DNA of 64,000 nt from Streptomyces rimosus (GCF_008704655.1 NZ_CP023688.1:7818501-7882500), one strand, 5' to 3'; positions 48,906-59,303 are shown, counted from the first letter of the stretch. Made by a program: numbers and translations. The notes: generated from the sequence alone by a model not told the origin.

Positions 48906-49439
48906 ATGACGACCGTCGAGCTGACCTACCGAGCCGCCACCGAGGCCGACGTCCCGGCGCTCGTCGCGCTGATCGAGTCCGCCTACCGCGGCGACGCGAG
49001 CCGGGAGGGCTGGACCACCGAGGCGGACCTGCTGGAGGGGCAGCGCACCGATCCGGAGGGTGTCGCCGCGGTGGTGGGCGCCCCGGACAGCGTGCTGCTG
49101 GTCGCCGAGAACGCGGGCGGGATCGTGGCCTGCTGCCAGCTCGAACACCGCGGCGATCATGTGTACTTCGGTATGTTCGCGGTCCGTCCCGGCCTCCAGG
49201 GCGGCGGCCTCGGCAAGGTCGTCATGGCCGAGGCGGAACGCACCGCGCGCGCCCGGTGGAACGCCGCCGAGATGCGGATGACCGTCATCCGGCAGCGCTC
49301 CGACCTGATCGCCTGGTACGAGCGCCGCGGGTACCGGCGCACCGGCACGATGTTCCCGTTCCCGTACGGCGACGAGCGGTTCGGCATTCCGCGGCGCCCC
49401 GACCTGGAGTTCGAGCTGCTGGTCAAGGACCTCGGCTAG
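48906..49439 (+). CDS. GNAT-family N-acetyltransferase
   Basis: 177 residues from the ATG at 48906. The acetyl-CoA motif is YFGMFAVRPGLQGGGLGKVV (about residues 88-107, core Q-GGGLGK), followed by AEMRMTVIRQRSDLIAWYERR and the RRTG segment. Substrate unknown. GGAGAGGACG lies upstream. Confidence 0.93.
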   Translation: MTTVELTYRAATEADVPALVALIESAYRGDASREGWTTEADLLEGQRTDPEGVAAVVGAPDSVLLVAENAGGIVACCQLEHRGDHVYFGMFAVRPGLQGGGLGKVVMAEAERTARARWNAAEMRMTVIRQRSDLIAWYERRGYRRTGTMFPFPYGDERFGIPRRPDLEFELLVKDLG

Positions 49440-49470
49440 AGCTGCCGGGCGGTTCGCTGCCCGGCCCGTC

Positions 49471-50154
49471 TCACGCCGTGAACCGCACCGCCCGCCGGAT
49501 CTCGGGGAAGTCGGTGATCACGCCGTCCAGCCCGAGCCCGCGGCTGAGCCGCAGCTCGTCGTGGGTGTTCACGGTCCAGCCCAGGACGCGCAGGCCCGCC
49601 GCGTGGGCCCGCTCCACCAGTTCCAGGGTGAGCCGGCGGATGTCGAGGGAGAGCGCCGAGGCGCCGACGGCCAGCGCGCGGTCCACCACGTCGGTGCCGT
49701 AGTGCTCGGCGACCAGCGCGGTCCGTACGCCGGGCAGCAGCTCGCCGACCGTGGCCAGCGCCGCGTCGTGGAAGGAGATCACCTCGACCCGGGCGGTCAG
49801 GTCGCGGGCGCGCAGCACGTCCACGAGCGCCCGGGCGGCGGCCACGTCCTTGATCTCCGCCTGGAGCGGCGCCCGCACCGCGTCCACGATCTCCTCGAAC
49901 ACCGGGATCCGCTCGCCGTAGCCGGCGTCCAGGTCGCGCAGTTCGGCGAGGGTGCGGTCGGCGACCGGTCCCGTCCCGTCGGTCGTGCGGTCCACGTCCG
50001 CGTCGTGCATGACCACGAGCGCGCCGTCCTTGCTCAGGTGCAGGTCCAGCTCGATGACGTCGAGACCTTCGCGTTCGGCGCGGACGAACGAGCGCAGGGT
50101 GTTCTCCGGCTCGACGCCCATCATCCCGCGGTGTCCGATGGTGAGAAAGGACAA
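49471..50154 (-). CDS. Glycerophosphodiester phosphodiesterase
   Basis: 227 residues. TIM-barrel GDPD motifs: TIGHRGMMGVEPENTLRSF (catalytic His and metal Glu), VIELDLHLSKDGALVVMHDA (second catalytic His), QAEIKD, LSLDIRRL and GWTVNTHDELRL. It lacks a signal peptide and is probably cytoplasmic. The TTG at 50154 fits best, with GAGG 5 nt upstream; the frame stays open further upstream without conservation. Confidence 0.92.
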   Translation of the reverse strand: MSFLTIGHRGMMGVEPENTLRSFVRAEREGLDVIELDLHLSKDGALVVMHDADVDRTTDGTGPVADRTLAELRDLDAGYGERIPVFEEIVDAVRAPLQAEIKDVAAARALVDVLRARDLTARVEVISFHDAALATVGELLPGVRTALVAEHYGTDVVDRALAVGASALSLDIRRLTLELVERAHAAGLRVLGWTVNTHDELRLSRGLGLDGVITDFPEIRRAVRFTA

Positions 50155-50830
50155 GGCTGCCTCGTTTCTGTCGGTGTGCTGCCGGACCGGTGCCGCCCGC
50201 CGGCCACGGCTGCCCCGCCTGCGCCGCGCGTGTACCACCGGCTGCTCTCGAAACGGCGCACAGCCTAACGGGCACCCGAAGGCGCCGGAACGGTGTCGGA
50301 CAGCCCTGCGACATGGCCGGAACGGGGGCTTGCCACGCCTGGGACGAGTGCCGGGGGAGCGCCGGAAATCCGTTGCCGGTCACGGGTGTTCGGGTGCCGC
50401 GGCTGCCGTTCGGCGGGCGGTGCCGTCCGATCCGTCCGGGGTGTCCGGTGCCGCGTCGTCGTCACCCGTGCGTGGGCGCGTCCGCCGGGGGCTGACGCGC
50501 CCGTACGACGGTGTGGCCGTCGCGGCCCCAGGAGGGCTCCCCGGTCGCCGGGTGCACGGAACCGGTCAGGGGCAACAGCCGGGCGCCGGGGCGGCTGCCC
50601 GTCGGGCGGCCGGATTTCGACCGGATCCGGTCGCTTCCCGACCACCGCTGAGCGTCCCGCGCCCATAGTCGCCACGCCGCGTCCCGTATACGGCGGCCGA
50701 TTCCGGGTACGTGCTGCAGGATGCGCGGCAGGCATGGTCCCGCCGGACAGAAACTTCCGCATCTTCTCAGACGGACAGGAAAAAAGTGCGTGACCATGGG
50801 GGTCGGGCAGAACATTTTCCTCTGGAGCTC
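50155..50830. other. Long intergenic region without a supported gene
   Basis: About 680 bases between the GDPD gene and the DUF6421 promoter. Frames here have weak codon bias and no recognisable protein. The last 60 bases become AT-richer (AGGAAAAAAGTG near 50776). I see no RNA gene. Confidence 0.4.
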
Positions 50831-50860
50831 TTGAGAAGTCGAAGACCCCCTGGATACCGT
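50831..50860 (+). promoter_or_regulatory. Candidate vegetative promoter of the DUF6421 operon
   Basis: TTGAGA (50831-50836) and TACCGT (50855-50860) with 18-bp spacing, 35 bp before the start codon and GGAGGG ribosome site. Confidence 0.65.
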
Positions 50861-50895
50861 GGCGGCACAACAGGATCTCCTGCCGGAGGGTAGTC

Positions 50896-52293
50896 ATGAC
50901 GGAAATTCTTTCGCCTGTGGGTGCCCCAGGCGCCACCGCCACCGCAGAGCGTGTGGTGCGGCATCCGGCGTGGCCGGTGCTGAAGGACGCCATCGAGACC
51001 ATCCGCCCGTGGCAGTCCAAGGACGGCTCGATCGACTTCACCGCCGAGGGCGCGCCCGCGGCCGGCACCGTCCGGCACGAGGTCGAGCGCGCGATATCGG
51101 CCATCGAAGAGCTGGCGCCGCTGCTCCCGCACGACGCCGCCTACCACCGGGCGCTCGTCGCGGACCTGCGCCGCTGGGCCGACGGCGGCTTCGCCGTACC
51201 GGACTTCCTCGACTCCCTGCTGGCCTTCCACCCCGCGCGCCAGCGCTCCGACGGCCTCCAGCACCTGGTCGTCTTCCCCATGTACACGCAGAACGGCAAC
51301 CCGGACCGCAACTTCGAGGCGGTCGTGCTGCGCATGGTCTGGCCCGACTGGCTGGCCGACCTGGAGCGCACCCGCTACGACAACCCGATGTTCTGCGGCA
51401 TCACCTTCGAGGACTTCACCTCCGGATACGACACCAACTCCGCGGTCCTCTTCCCCGAGACCATCGCCGTGCGCGAGGCGCCCGAGCGCTTCACCTGGGG
51501 CGGCATCTTCTGCGACCGCGAGGCCGCCCGCTTCCGCCGGGTCAGCGAGGCCGCGGTGGCGACGCTGGGCGTCGAACTGCCCGACGACATCCGCGCGATG
51601 CTCGCCGACCAGCAGCGCTGCCAGGAGGCGTTCGTCCTGTGGGACATGGTCCACGACCGCACCCACAGCCACGGCGACCTGCCCTTCGACCCCTTCATGA
51701 TCAAGCAGCGGCAGCCGTTCTGGATGTACGGCCTGGAAGAGCTGCGCTGCGACCTGACCGCCTTCAAGGAGGCCGTCAAGCTGGAGGCGGAAGGCGTCCG
51801 CCAGGCCCGCGACGTCCAGTACGCGGTCATCTTCGACCGGCTGTTCCGCTTCCCCGTCACCGGTGACCGGGTGCGCAACTACGACGGCCTCGGCGGCCAG
51901 CTGCTCTTCGCCTACCTGCACCGGCACGACGTCGTACGCTGGACGGACAACACCCTGCACATCGACTGGGAGCGGGCCCCGCAGGTCACCAACCAGCTGT
52001 GCGGCGAGATCGAGAAGCTGTACCGGGACGGCATCGACCGGCCCAAGCTGGTCCACTGGTTCGCCGCCTACGATCTCGTCTCGACCTACCTCGCCCCGCA
52101 CCCCGGCTCGACCTGGGCCAAGGGGCCGGACGCCCTCGACCTCGACAAGCCGCCGCGCAAGCTCGTCGACGACGTCCTGCCGGACGAATTTCCGCTCAGC
52201 ATGTTCTACGAGGCCCTCGCCAAGAAACTGCGCGGCGTGATTGCCTCCACCAAGGGCATCACGGCCCACAGCGACATGCCGGTGGCGGTGTGA
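50896..52293 (+). CDS. DUF6421 family protein
   Basis: 465 residues, mostly soluble and aromatic-rich. A cluster HDRTHSHGD gives His253, His257 and His259, an HxxxHxH arrangement that could hold a metal. Other conserved-looking parts are WQSKDGSIDF, FPMYTQNGNPDRNFE, FTWGGIFCDREAA and NYDGLGGQLLFAYLHRHDVV. No enzyme class can be named. First gene of a tight operon with an SDR and a PLP-dependent lyase, which suggests a common small-molecule pathway. Confidence 0.88.
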   Translation: MTEILSPVGAPGATATAERVVRHPAWPVLKDAIETIRPWQSKDGSIDFTAEGAPAAGTVRHEVERAISAIEELAPLLPHDAAYHRALVADLRRWADGGFAVPDFLDSLLAFHPARQRSDGLQHLVVFPMYTQNGNPDRNFEAVVLRMVWPDWLADLERTRYDNPMFCGITFEDFTSGYDTNSAVLFPETIAVREAPERFTWGGIFCDREAARFRRVSEAAVATLGVELPDDIRAMLADQQRCQEAFVLWDMVHDRTHSHGDLPFDPFMIKQRQPFWMYGLEELRCDLTAFKEAVKLEAEGVRQARDVQYAVIFDRLFRFPVTGDRVRNYDGLGGQLLFAYLHRHDVVRWTDNTLHIDWERAPQVTNQLCGEIEKLYRDGIDRPKLVHWFAAYDLVSTYLAPHPGSTWAKGPDALDLDKPPRKLVDDVLPDEFPLSMFYEALAKKLRGVIASTKGITAHSDMPVAV

Positions 52294-52340
52294 GCGCCGG
52301 CGGCACCCAGGGCAGGCCGGAGCACGAGGAGACGAGGGAC

Positions 52341-53102
52341 ATGAGTACTGCGACCAATGGCCAGGGGTCACTGGAAGGCGCGGTCATCGCGGTGGCCGGG
52401 GCGGCGGGGCCCGCCGGGCGGGCGACGCTGCTGCGGCTGGCCGAGGCGGGCGCGACCGTGGTGGCCGCCGACGCGGACGCCGCGCGGCTGGCGGAGGCCG
52501 TGGACGCCGCGCGGTACGCGCACGGCGGCGCGACCGTCACCGGCGACACCGTCGACCTGCTGGACCTCGACGCGACACGCGCCTGGGCCGACCGTACGGA
52601 GAAGGAGTTCGGCCGGATCGACGGGCTGGTGCACCTGGTCGGCGGCTGGCGCGGCTCCGCGTCGTTCGCGGAGACCGACCTCGGCGACTGGGACGTGCTG
52701 GAAAAGCTCCTCATCCGTACGGTCCAGCACACCTCGCTGGCTTTCCAGGCCGCGCTGGAGCGCTCCGGGAACGGGCGGTTCCTGCTGGTCAGCGCGGCGG
52801 GTGCGAGCAAGCCGACGGCCGGTAACGCCGCGTACGCCGCGTCCAAGGCCGCCGCCGAGGCGTGGACGCTGGCCCTCGGCGACGCCTTCCGCAAGGCCGG
52901 GGGCGAGGCGGGGCCCAAGGCGGCGGCTGCCATCCTGGTCGTCAAGGCGCTCGTCAACGACCAGATGCGCGCCGAGCGCCCGAATGCCAAGTTCGCGGGC
53001 TTCACGGACGTCAAGGACCTGGCCCAGGCCGTCAGCGGCGTCTGGGAGCGGCCCGCCCAGGAAGTGAATGGACAGCGTCTGTGGCTGACCCCCGAAGCGT
53101 GA
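52341..53102 (+). CDS. Short-chain dehydrogenase/reductase
   Basis: 253 residues. The coenzyme motif is VAGAAGPAGRATLLRLAEAG (about residues 18-37), VADADAARL suggests NAD preference, and GWRGSAS plus AAYAASKAAAE gives the active-site Tyr-Lys (YAASK) after SAAGA (Ser). A classical SDR; substrate unknown. 47 nt after the DUF6421 gene and overlapping the next gene by four bases. Confidence 0.9.
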   Translation: MSTATNGQGSLEGAVIAVAGAAGPAGRATLLRLAEAGATVVAADADAARLAEAVDAARYAHGGATVTGDTVDLLDLDATRAWADRTEKEFGRIDGLVHLVGGWRGSASFAETDLGDWDVLEKLLIRTVQHTSLAFQAALERSGNGRFLLVSAAGASKPTAGNAAYAASKAAAEAWTLALGDAFRKAGGEAGPKAAAAILVVKALVNDQMRAERPNAKFAGFTDVKDLAQAVSGVWERPAQEVNGQRLWLTPEA

Positions 53103-54169
53103 CCGAGCGCAAGACCGACGCCCAGCGGCACCACGACCCGACGGTGCGCGGTTTCGCCAGCGACAACTACGCGGGTGTGCACCCGGAGGTGCTGGCGGCC
53201 ATCGCGCTCGCCAACGGCGGTCACCAGGTCGCCTACGGCGAGGACCAGTACACCGAGCACCTCCAGCGCGTCATCCGCAGCCACTTCGGGCAGACCGCCG
53301 AGGCGTTCCCGGTCTTCAACGGCACCGGCGCCAACGTGGTCGCCCTCCAGGCGATGACCGACCGCTGGGGCGCGGTGATCTGCGCCGAGAGCGCCCACAT
53401 CCACGTCGACGAGTGCGGCGCCCCCGAACGCGTCGGCGGGCTGAAGCTGCTGACCGTGCCGACCGAGGACGGCAAGCTCACGCCCGAGCTGATCGACCGG
53501 CAGGCGTACGGCTGGGACGACGAGCACCGCGCCATGCCGCAGGTCGTCTCGATCGCCCAGAACACCGAGCTGGGCACGGTCTACACCCCCGACGAGGTGC
53601 GGGCCATCTGCGAGCACGCCCACGAGCGCAACATGCTCGTGCACCTGGACGGGTCGCGGCTCGCCAACGCCGCCGCGTCGCTGGACGTCCCGATGCGGGC
53701 GTTCACCAACGCGGTCGGTGTGGACGTGCTCTCCCTCGGCGGCACCAAGAACGGCGCGCTGTTCGGCGAGGCCGTGGTGGTCATCAACCCGGACGCGGTG
53801 CGCGCGATGAAGCACGTACGCAAGATGTCCATGCAACTGGCCTCCAAGATGCGCTTCATATCCGCGCAGTTCGAGGCCCTGCTGGCCCGCGACCTGTGGC
53901 TGCGCAACGCCCGGCACGCCAACACGATGGCGAAGCGGCTCGCCGCCGGCGTCCGCTCGGTCGACGGTGTGGAGATCCTCTACCCGGTGCAGGCCAACGC
54001 CGTCTTCGCGCGTCTGCCGCACGATGTCACCGAGCGTCTGCAGAAGCGTTACCGCTTCTACTTCTGGGACGAGGCGGCCGGCGACGTCCGCTGGATGTGC
54101 TCCTTCGACACGACCGTGGAGGACGTGGACGGGCTGGTGGACGCCCTGCGGGAGGAGATGGGGCGGTAG
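53099..54169 (+). CDS. Low-specificity threonine aldolase-like PLP enzyme
   Basis: 356 residues of the beta-eliminating lyase/threonine aldolase family (fold type I). Conserved: FASDNYAGVHPEVLAAIA, FPVFNGTGANVVALQAM, HIHVDECGAPE, VHLDGSRLANAA and the PLP lysine Lys217 in LSLGGTKNGALFGEAVV. It cleaves or eliminates a beta-hydroxy amino acid. The GTG at 53099 overlaps the SDR stop (GTGA), so translation is coupled. SDR plus aldolase could oxidise or form a beta-hydroxy amino acid. Confidence 0.9.
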   Translation: MTERKTDAQRHHDPTVRGFASDNYAGVHPEVLAAIALANGGHQVAYGEDQYTEHLQRVIRSHFGQTAEAFPVFNGTGANVVALQAMTDRWGAVICAESAHIHVDECGAPERVGGLKLLTVPTEDGKLTPELIDRQAYGWDDEHRAMPQVVSIAQNTELGTVYTPDEVRAICEHAHERNMLVHLDGSRLANAAASLDVPMRAFTNAVGVDVLSLGGTKNGALFGEAVVVINPDAVRAMKHVRKMSMQLASKMRFISAQFEALLARDLWLRNARHANTMAKRLAAGVRSVDGVEILYPVQANAVFARLPHDVTERLQKRYRFYFWDEAAGDVRWMCSFDTTVEDVDGLVDALREEMGR

Positions 54170-54186
54170 GCCGCACGACGAACGGC

Positions 54187-54222
54187 GCGCCGGGCAGCTG
54201 ACCGCGGTCAGCTGCCCGGCGC
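54187..54222 (+). terminator. Terminator of the DUF6421-SDR-aldolase operon
   Basis: A perfect 36-bp palindrome (two 17-bp arms around GC) 17 bp after the aldolase stop codon. Confidence 0.85.
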
Positions 54223-54393
54223 ATTGCCGTCCGGTGCGCAGTGCACTGTGCTGGACTCCTCGGTACGGTTTGCTGAACCGTGGCCCGCTGTGCTGCAATG
54301 CCCCCCGGAGGCCGCCGACCGGTCCCGAAGCCCGTGGCGGCCGCATCCCCGCCGCCCCGCGCTTGCGCCCGACGATTCCCGAGGCACGCGACG

Positions 54394-55095
54394 ATGACTC
54401 TCCCCCTGCACGTCTCCGACGAGGTACGCGCCCTCGCGCCCGGCTTCGGATACCTCGCCGTCGAGGCGCACGGCCTGACCAACGGGCCCAGCGACGAAGC
54501 CTCCTCGGCCCTCCTGGACGCCGCCGCCCGCAGGCTCACGGAGCGGCTGGACGGCCGGGCGCCCCAGGACGACCCGCACATCGCCGCCTGGCGCGCCGCG
54601 TACACCGCCTTCGGCTCCAAGCCGTCCCGTACCCGTAACTCCGCCGAGGCGCTGGCCAAGCGGGCCCTCGCGGACGGCGGGCTGCCGCGCATCAACCGCC
54701 TCGTCGACCTCTACAACGCCATCAGCGTGGCCCACCTGATCCCGGTCGGCGGCGAGGACCTGGACCACATCCGGGGCGGCATGCGGCTGGTGCGGGCCAC
54801 CGGCACCGAGCCGTTCGTGACCGCGGCCGGCGGCGAGCGGGTCACCGAGCACCCGGAGCCCGGCGAGGTGGTGTGGTGCGACGACGAGGGCGTGACCTGC
54901 CGCCGCTGGAACTGGCGCCAGGGCGTACGGACGCGGCTCACCGACACGTCCGTGAACGCGCTGTTCCTGCTGGAGCGGATGGCGCCGATGACCGCCGGGG
55001 AACTGACCGCGGCGGGGGCCGAACTCGCCGGGACGCTGGAGAAGACCTGCCCCGACGCGCGGATCGAGGTGGGGGAGCCGCGGCTCTTCGGCTGA
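54394..55095 (+). CDS. B3/B4 domain protein (putative trans-editing factor)
   Basis: 233 residues from the ATG at 54394. The B3/B4 fold of phenylalanyl-tRNA synthetase beta is recognisable: AWRAAYTAFGSKPSRTRNSA, LPRINRLVDLYNAISVAHLI, PVGGEDLDHIRGGMRLVRA, EVVWCDDEGVTCRRWNWRQ. Stand-alone members are thought to deacylate mischarged tRNA or to modify amino acids; not proven here. A small inverted repeat ACGGTT-N5-AACCGT (54265-54281) lies upstream. Confidence 0.88.
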   Translation: MTLPLHVSDEVRALAPGFGYLAVEAHGLTNGPSDEASSALLDAAARRLTERLDGRAPQDDPHIAAWRAAYTAFGSKPSRTRNSAEALAKRALADGGLPRINRLVDLYNAISVAHLIPVGGEDLDHIRGGMRLVRATGTEPFVTAAGGERVTEHPEPGEVVWCDDEGVTCRRWNWRQGVRTRLTDTSVNALFLLERMAPMTAGELTAAGAELAGTLEKTCPDARIEVGEPRLFG

Positions 55096-55113
55096 GCCGC
55101 GGCTCCCGGCCGG

Positions 55114-55827
55114 TCAGGCCGTGGCCCCCGGCGCCGGTGCCGTGCCGCCGAGGTGCGCCGGGACCCACCAGGTGTCCTCGGGGCCCTTGGGGCGTACGGG
55201 ATACGCGCGCTGCGCCGCCTCCAGCAGGTCCTGCACACGGGAGCGCAGCCGGTCGGTGATCTTCTCGGTCTGCTCGTCCGGCGACGCCTCCACCGGCTCG
55301 CCGACCCGGATGGTGATCGGGAAGTGGTTGCGGCCCAGGTCCCGCTTGTGGCCCTTGGTCCACAGCCGCTGGGTGCCCCACAGCGCCATCGGCAGCAGCG
55401 GCACACCCGCCTCCTGCGCCAGCCGGGCCGCGCCCGACTTGAAGGTCTTCAGCGTGAAGGACTCCGAGATCGTCGCCTCCGGGAAGACCCCGATGATCTC
55501 CCCGCCGCGCAGCGCGCTCAGCGCGTGCTTGTAGGCGTGGACGCCCTGCGTGCGGTCCACCGGGATGTGCTTCATCGCGCGCATCAGCGGGCCCGACACC
55601 TTGTGCCGGAAGACCGACTCCTTCGCCATGAAGCGCACCAGGCGCTTGGCCGGGCGGGCGGCCAGGCCGCAGAAGATGAAGTCCAGGTATCCGATGTGGT
55701 TGCTCACCAGGACCGCGCCGCCGCGCCGGGGTATGTGGTCGGCCCCGGCGATGTCGAACTTCAGGTCGAGCGCCTTGAACGCCGCGCGGGCGGCGCCGAT
55801 GACGGGCGGGTAGACGAGCTCTGCCAT
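55114..55827 (-). CDS. 1-Acyl-sn-glycerol-3-phosphate acyltransferase (PlsC family)
   Basis: 237 residues. The HX4D motif is NHIGYLD (about residues 42-48), with VFPEATIS (motif III type), PLLPMALWG (motif IV). It should acylate lysophosphatidic acid or a related lipid at the membrane. The ATG at 55827 follows AAGGGG; converges with the B3/B4 gene. Confidence 0.93.
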   Translation of the reverse strand: MAELVYPPVIGAARAAFKALDLKFDIAGADHIPRRGGAVLVSNHIGYLDFIFCGLAARPAKRLVRFMAKESVFRHKVSGPLMRAMKHIPVDRTQGVHAYKHALSALRGGEIIGVFPEATISESFTLKTFKSGAARLAQEAGVPLLPMALWGTQRLWTKGHKRDLGRNHFPITIRVGEPVEASPDEQTEKITDRLRSRVQDLLEAAQRAYPVRPKGPEDTWWVPAHLGGTAPAPGATA

Positions 55828-56010
55828 GTCGGGGACCCCTTTTCTGTGCCTGGGGAGGGTTCTCCCGGCGAAGACGTTACGCAGCCGTAAGTATGCGGCT
55901 TTCGGGAGATCGTGCCCGATCGGCGGCCCGGGGGCCACCGTACGGGCCCCCGCCGCCGGGAGATCCTCGTCACGTGATGGTCACTCGGTGCGATTTCCCC
56001 TCACCGCGGA

Positions 56011-56046
56011 CGGTACACCGGGCACTCCGCGCGGTACACCGGGCAC
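56011..56046. repeat. 15-bp direct repeat, 21-bp period, upstream of the thioredoxin-like gene
   Basis: CGGTACACCGGGCAC at 56011-56025 and 56032-56046, 21 bp apart, two helical turns. Could be a tandem binding site. The rest of 55828-56125 shows no gene. Confidence 0.6.
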
Positions 56047-56125
56047 CCGGCGGCGGGAATGATTGCGGCCCGGCGGACGCTGCACCCGTCGGCGAGAGAA
56101 CCGGGTGTGAACGGGAGGGCGAGGT

Positions 56126-56458
56126 TTGCGAGGGCAGGACGTGGGGACGCGGCTGGGGGCCGCCGGAATGGGCGCGGAGCTGGGGGAGCGGGCCACGCTC
56201 GTGCAGTTCTCCAGCGCCTTCTGCCAGCCCTGCCGTGCCACCCGGCGCACTCTTGCCGAGGTGGCGGACATGGTGGAAGGGGTGACCCACGTCGAGATCG
56301 ACGCCGAGGCGCACCTCGACCTCGTACGGACGCTGCGCATCGAGCGCACGCCGACGGTGCTGGTGCTCGACGGCGACGGCGCGCTGGTGCGCCGCGCGGC
56401 CGGACAGCCCCGCAAGGCCGACGTCATCGCCGCGCTGGGGGCCGCCGTCCGTGATTGA
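56126..56458 (+). CDS. Thioredoxin-family protein
   Basis: 110 residues. Active site FCQPCRATRR (Cys-Gln-Pro-Cys, residues 33-36), cis-Pro in ERTPTVLVLDGDG. No signal peptide, so a cytoplasmic disulfide reductant or chaperone. I keep the TTG at 56126, preceded by GGGAGGGCGAGG. The CQPC pair differs from the CGPC of general thioredoxin. Confidence 0.88.
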   Translation: MRGQDVGTRLGAAGMGAELGERATLVQFSSAFCQPCRATRRTLAEVADMVEGVTHVEIDAEAHLDLVRTLRIERTPTVLVLDGDGALVRRAAGQPRKADVIAALGAAVRD

Positions 56459-56668
56459 TCTCCCAGATTTCCGGCGTTACTTGACTGCCCGCCACACGCA
56501 TCGTCAGGGTGACGTCATGCGGCCAGGACCCCTTCTTCACGGACGCGCGCCCGCGGACCCTCCGTACGCCGCCGGCGAGCGCTGTCCCCGTACGTGAGCG
56601 GCGACGACTCCCGCGGTGCCGGTGACGGCGCCGCGCCGGCCCGGACCCCACGGCAGAAGGACACCACC

Positions 56669-57193
56669 ATGACGGTACCGACCGATCTCGGTACGCCCCG
56701 TGCCGCCACCCCCGACCTGCTGCGCTCCGTCTTCCGGCAGCACGCCGCCGGCGTCGCCGTGATCACCGCGCCCGGCCCCCGCCCGGCCGGCTTCACCGCC
56801 ACCTCGCTGACCTCGGTCGCCGCCGACCCGCCGCTGCTCTCCTTCGGCATCAGCACCGGCTCCTCCTGCTGGCCCGCGGTTTCCGAGGCCGGACACATCG
56901 GCGTCCACATACTCGGCGAGCACCAGCAGGAGCTGGCCACCACGTTCGCCCGCAGCGGCGCCGACCGCTTCGCGCCGCCGACCTCCTGGCGTCCGGGGCC
57001 GCACGGGGTGCCGCTGCTGGACGGCGTGCTGGCCTGGCTGGTGTGCAAGGTGGTGGCCCGGGTGCCGGCCGGCGATCACCGGATCGTGCTCGGTCAGGTC
57101 GTCGAGGGCGACCCGGAGGGCTACGCCGGGACGGCCGGGCGCAGCCGCCCGCTGCTGTACCACGAGGGCCGCTTCAACGCGCTGCGCGACTGA
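56669..57193 (+). CDS. Flavin reductase-like domain protein
   Basis: 174 residues from the ATG at 56669 (AGAAGGA upstream). Typical segments: FRQHAAGVAVITAPGPRPAG, FTATSLTSVAADPPLLSFGI, GHIGVHILGEHQQELATTF, VARVPAGDHRIVLGQV. It should bind FMN or FAD and supply reduced flavin to a partner oxygenase; no monooxygenase adjoins it. Between 56459 and 56668 there is TTGACT at about 56480 but no clear -10. Confidence 0.9.
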   Translation: MTVPTDLGTPRAATPDLLRSVFRQHAAGVAVITAPGPRPAGFTATSLTSVAADPPLLSFGISTGSSCWPAVSEAGHIGVHILGEHQQELATTFARSGADRFAPPTSWRPGPHGVPLLDGVLAWLVCKVVARVPAGDHRIVLGQVVEGDPEGYAGTAGRSRPLLYHEGRFNALRD

Positions 57194-57453
57194 CCCCGCC
57201 GGGCTGCGCAACGCGGCTCATTCAACGCTTCGCACGGCCCGCCGGTTCCGCGCCGGGGGCTCTCGCGCCCCATCCGTATCCGTTGGCAACGTCACAGTTC
57301 AACGGCCTTGCTTACGGGGAAAAGGGTGGGTGTACTGGCGAGTAATATTTCGGTCGGCGCGGGAACCCCATCCGGCCGGATGCCGCCCCAACAGGCGCCT
57401 ATGCTGCCAGCACAAGGCAGTTCGGAAGAGTCGAAGCAGGTAGGAGAGCCGGC

Positions 57454-58242
57454 GTGAGCCTGAGGATCGTTGTCTGTGTGAAGTACGTGCCCGACGCCAC
57501 CGGCGACCGGCACTTCGCCGAGGACCTGACCGTCGACCGCGACGACGTGGACGGCCTGCTCTCGGAGCTCGACGAGTACGCGGTCGAGCAAGCCCTGCAG
57601 ATCAAGGAAGCCGCCGACGACGACGCCGAGATCACGGTGCTCACCGTGGGCCCGGAGGACGCGAGCGACGCGCTGCGCAAGGCCCTGTCGATGGGCGCCG
57701 ACAAGGGCGTGCACGTCGAGGACGACGACCTGCACGGCACCGACGCGCTCGGCACCTCCCTGGTCCTCGCCAAGGCCATCGAGAAGACCGGCTACGACCT
57801 GGTCGTCTGCGGTATGGCCTCCACCGACGGCACGATGGGCGTGCTGCCCGCGCTGCTCGCCGAGCGCCTGGGTGTGCCGCAGGTGACGCAGCTGTCCGAG
57901 GTCTCCGTCGAGGGCGGCACCGTCAAGGGCCGCCGGGACGGCGACACCGCCACCGAGCAGCTGGAGGCGTCGCTGCCGGCCGTCGTGTCGGTCACCGACC
58001 AGTCCGGCGAGGCCCGTTACCCGTCCTTCAAGGGCATCATGGCCGCCAAGAAGAAGCCGGTGGAGTCCCTGGACCTGGACGACCTGGACATCGAGGCGGA
58101 CGAGGTCGGCCTGGCGGGCGCCTGGACGAAGGTCGACGAGGCGGCCGAGCGTCCGGCCCGCACCGCGGGCACGATCGTCAAGGACGAGGGCGAGGGCGGC
58201 AAGCAGCTCGCCGAGTTCCTCGCGGGCCAGAAGTTCATCTGA
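57454..58242 (+). CDS. etfB: Electron transfer flavoprotein beta subunit
   Basis: 262 residues, GTG start with GTAGGAGAG-type ribosome site. ETF-beta segments: VVCVKYVPDATGDR, NEYA-equivalent ELDEYAVEQALQIKE, LTVGPEDASDALRKALSMGA and YDLVVCGMASTDGTMGVLPA. It pairs with EtfA to pass electrons from acyl-CoA and other dehydrogenases. 57194-57453 upstream is the promoter region. Confidence 0.96.
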   Translation: MSLRIVVCVKYVPDATGDRHFAEDLTVDRDDVDGLLSELDEYAVEQALQIKEAADDDAEITVLTVGPEDASDALRKALSMGADKGVHVEDDDLHGTDALGTSLVLAKAIEKTGYDLVVCGMASTDGTMGVLPALLAERLGVPQVTQLSEVSVEGGTVKGRRDGDTATEQLEASLPAVVSVTDQSGEARYPSFKGIMAAKKKPVESLDLDDLDIEADEVGLAGAWTKVDEAAERPARTAGTIVKDEGEGGKQLAEFLAGQKFI

Positions 58243-58301
58243 GCCCGGCGGATTCCCGTCCTTTTCCCCCGCCCGCATTCTTCCCGCAGGAGAGCAATCC
58301 C

Positions 58302-59264
<963 letters not shown>

Positions 59265-59303
59265 TCCGCCGGGCACGGCGGGACCGTGCCGCGCCAGTGA
59301 CGA

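Noticed and set aside
56517..56597. ATG frame of about 26 codons before the flavin reductase as a leader peptide
   Set aside because: No cysteine or other regulatory codon run, no clear ribosome site and no attenuator stem.
57205..57236. TGCGCAACGCGG upstream of etfB as another copy of the GCAACGAA operator
   Set aside because: Only the first five bases of the core match and there is no phased second copy.
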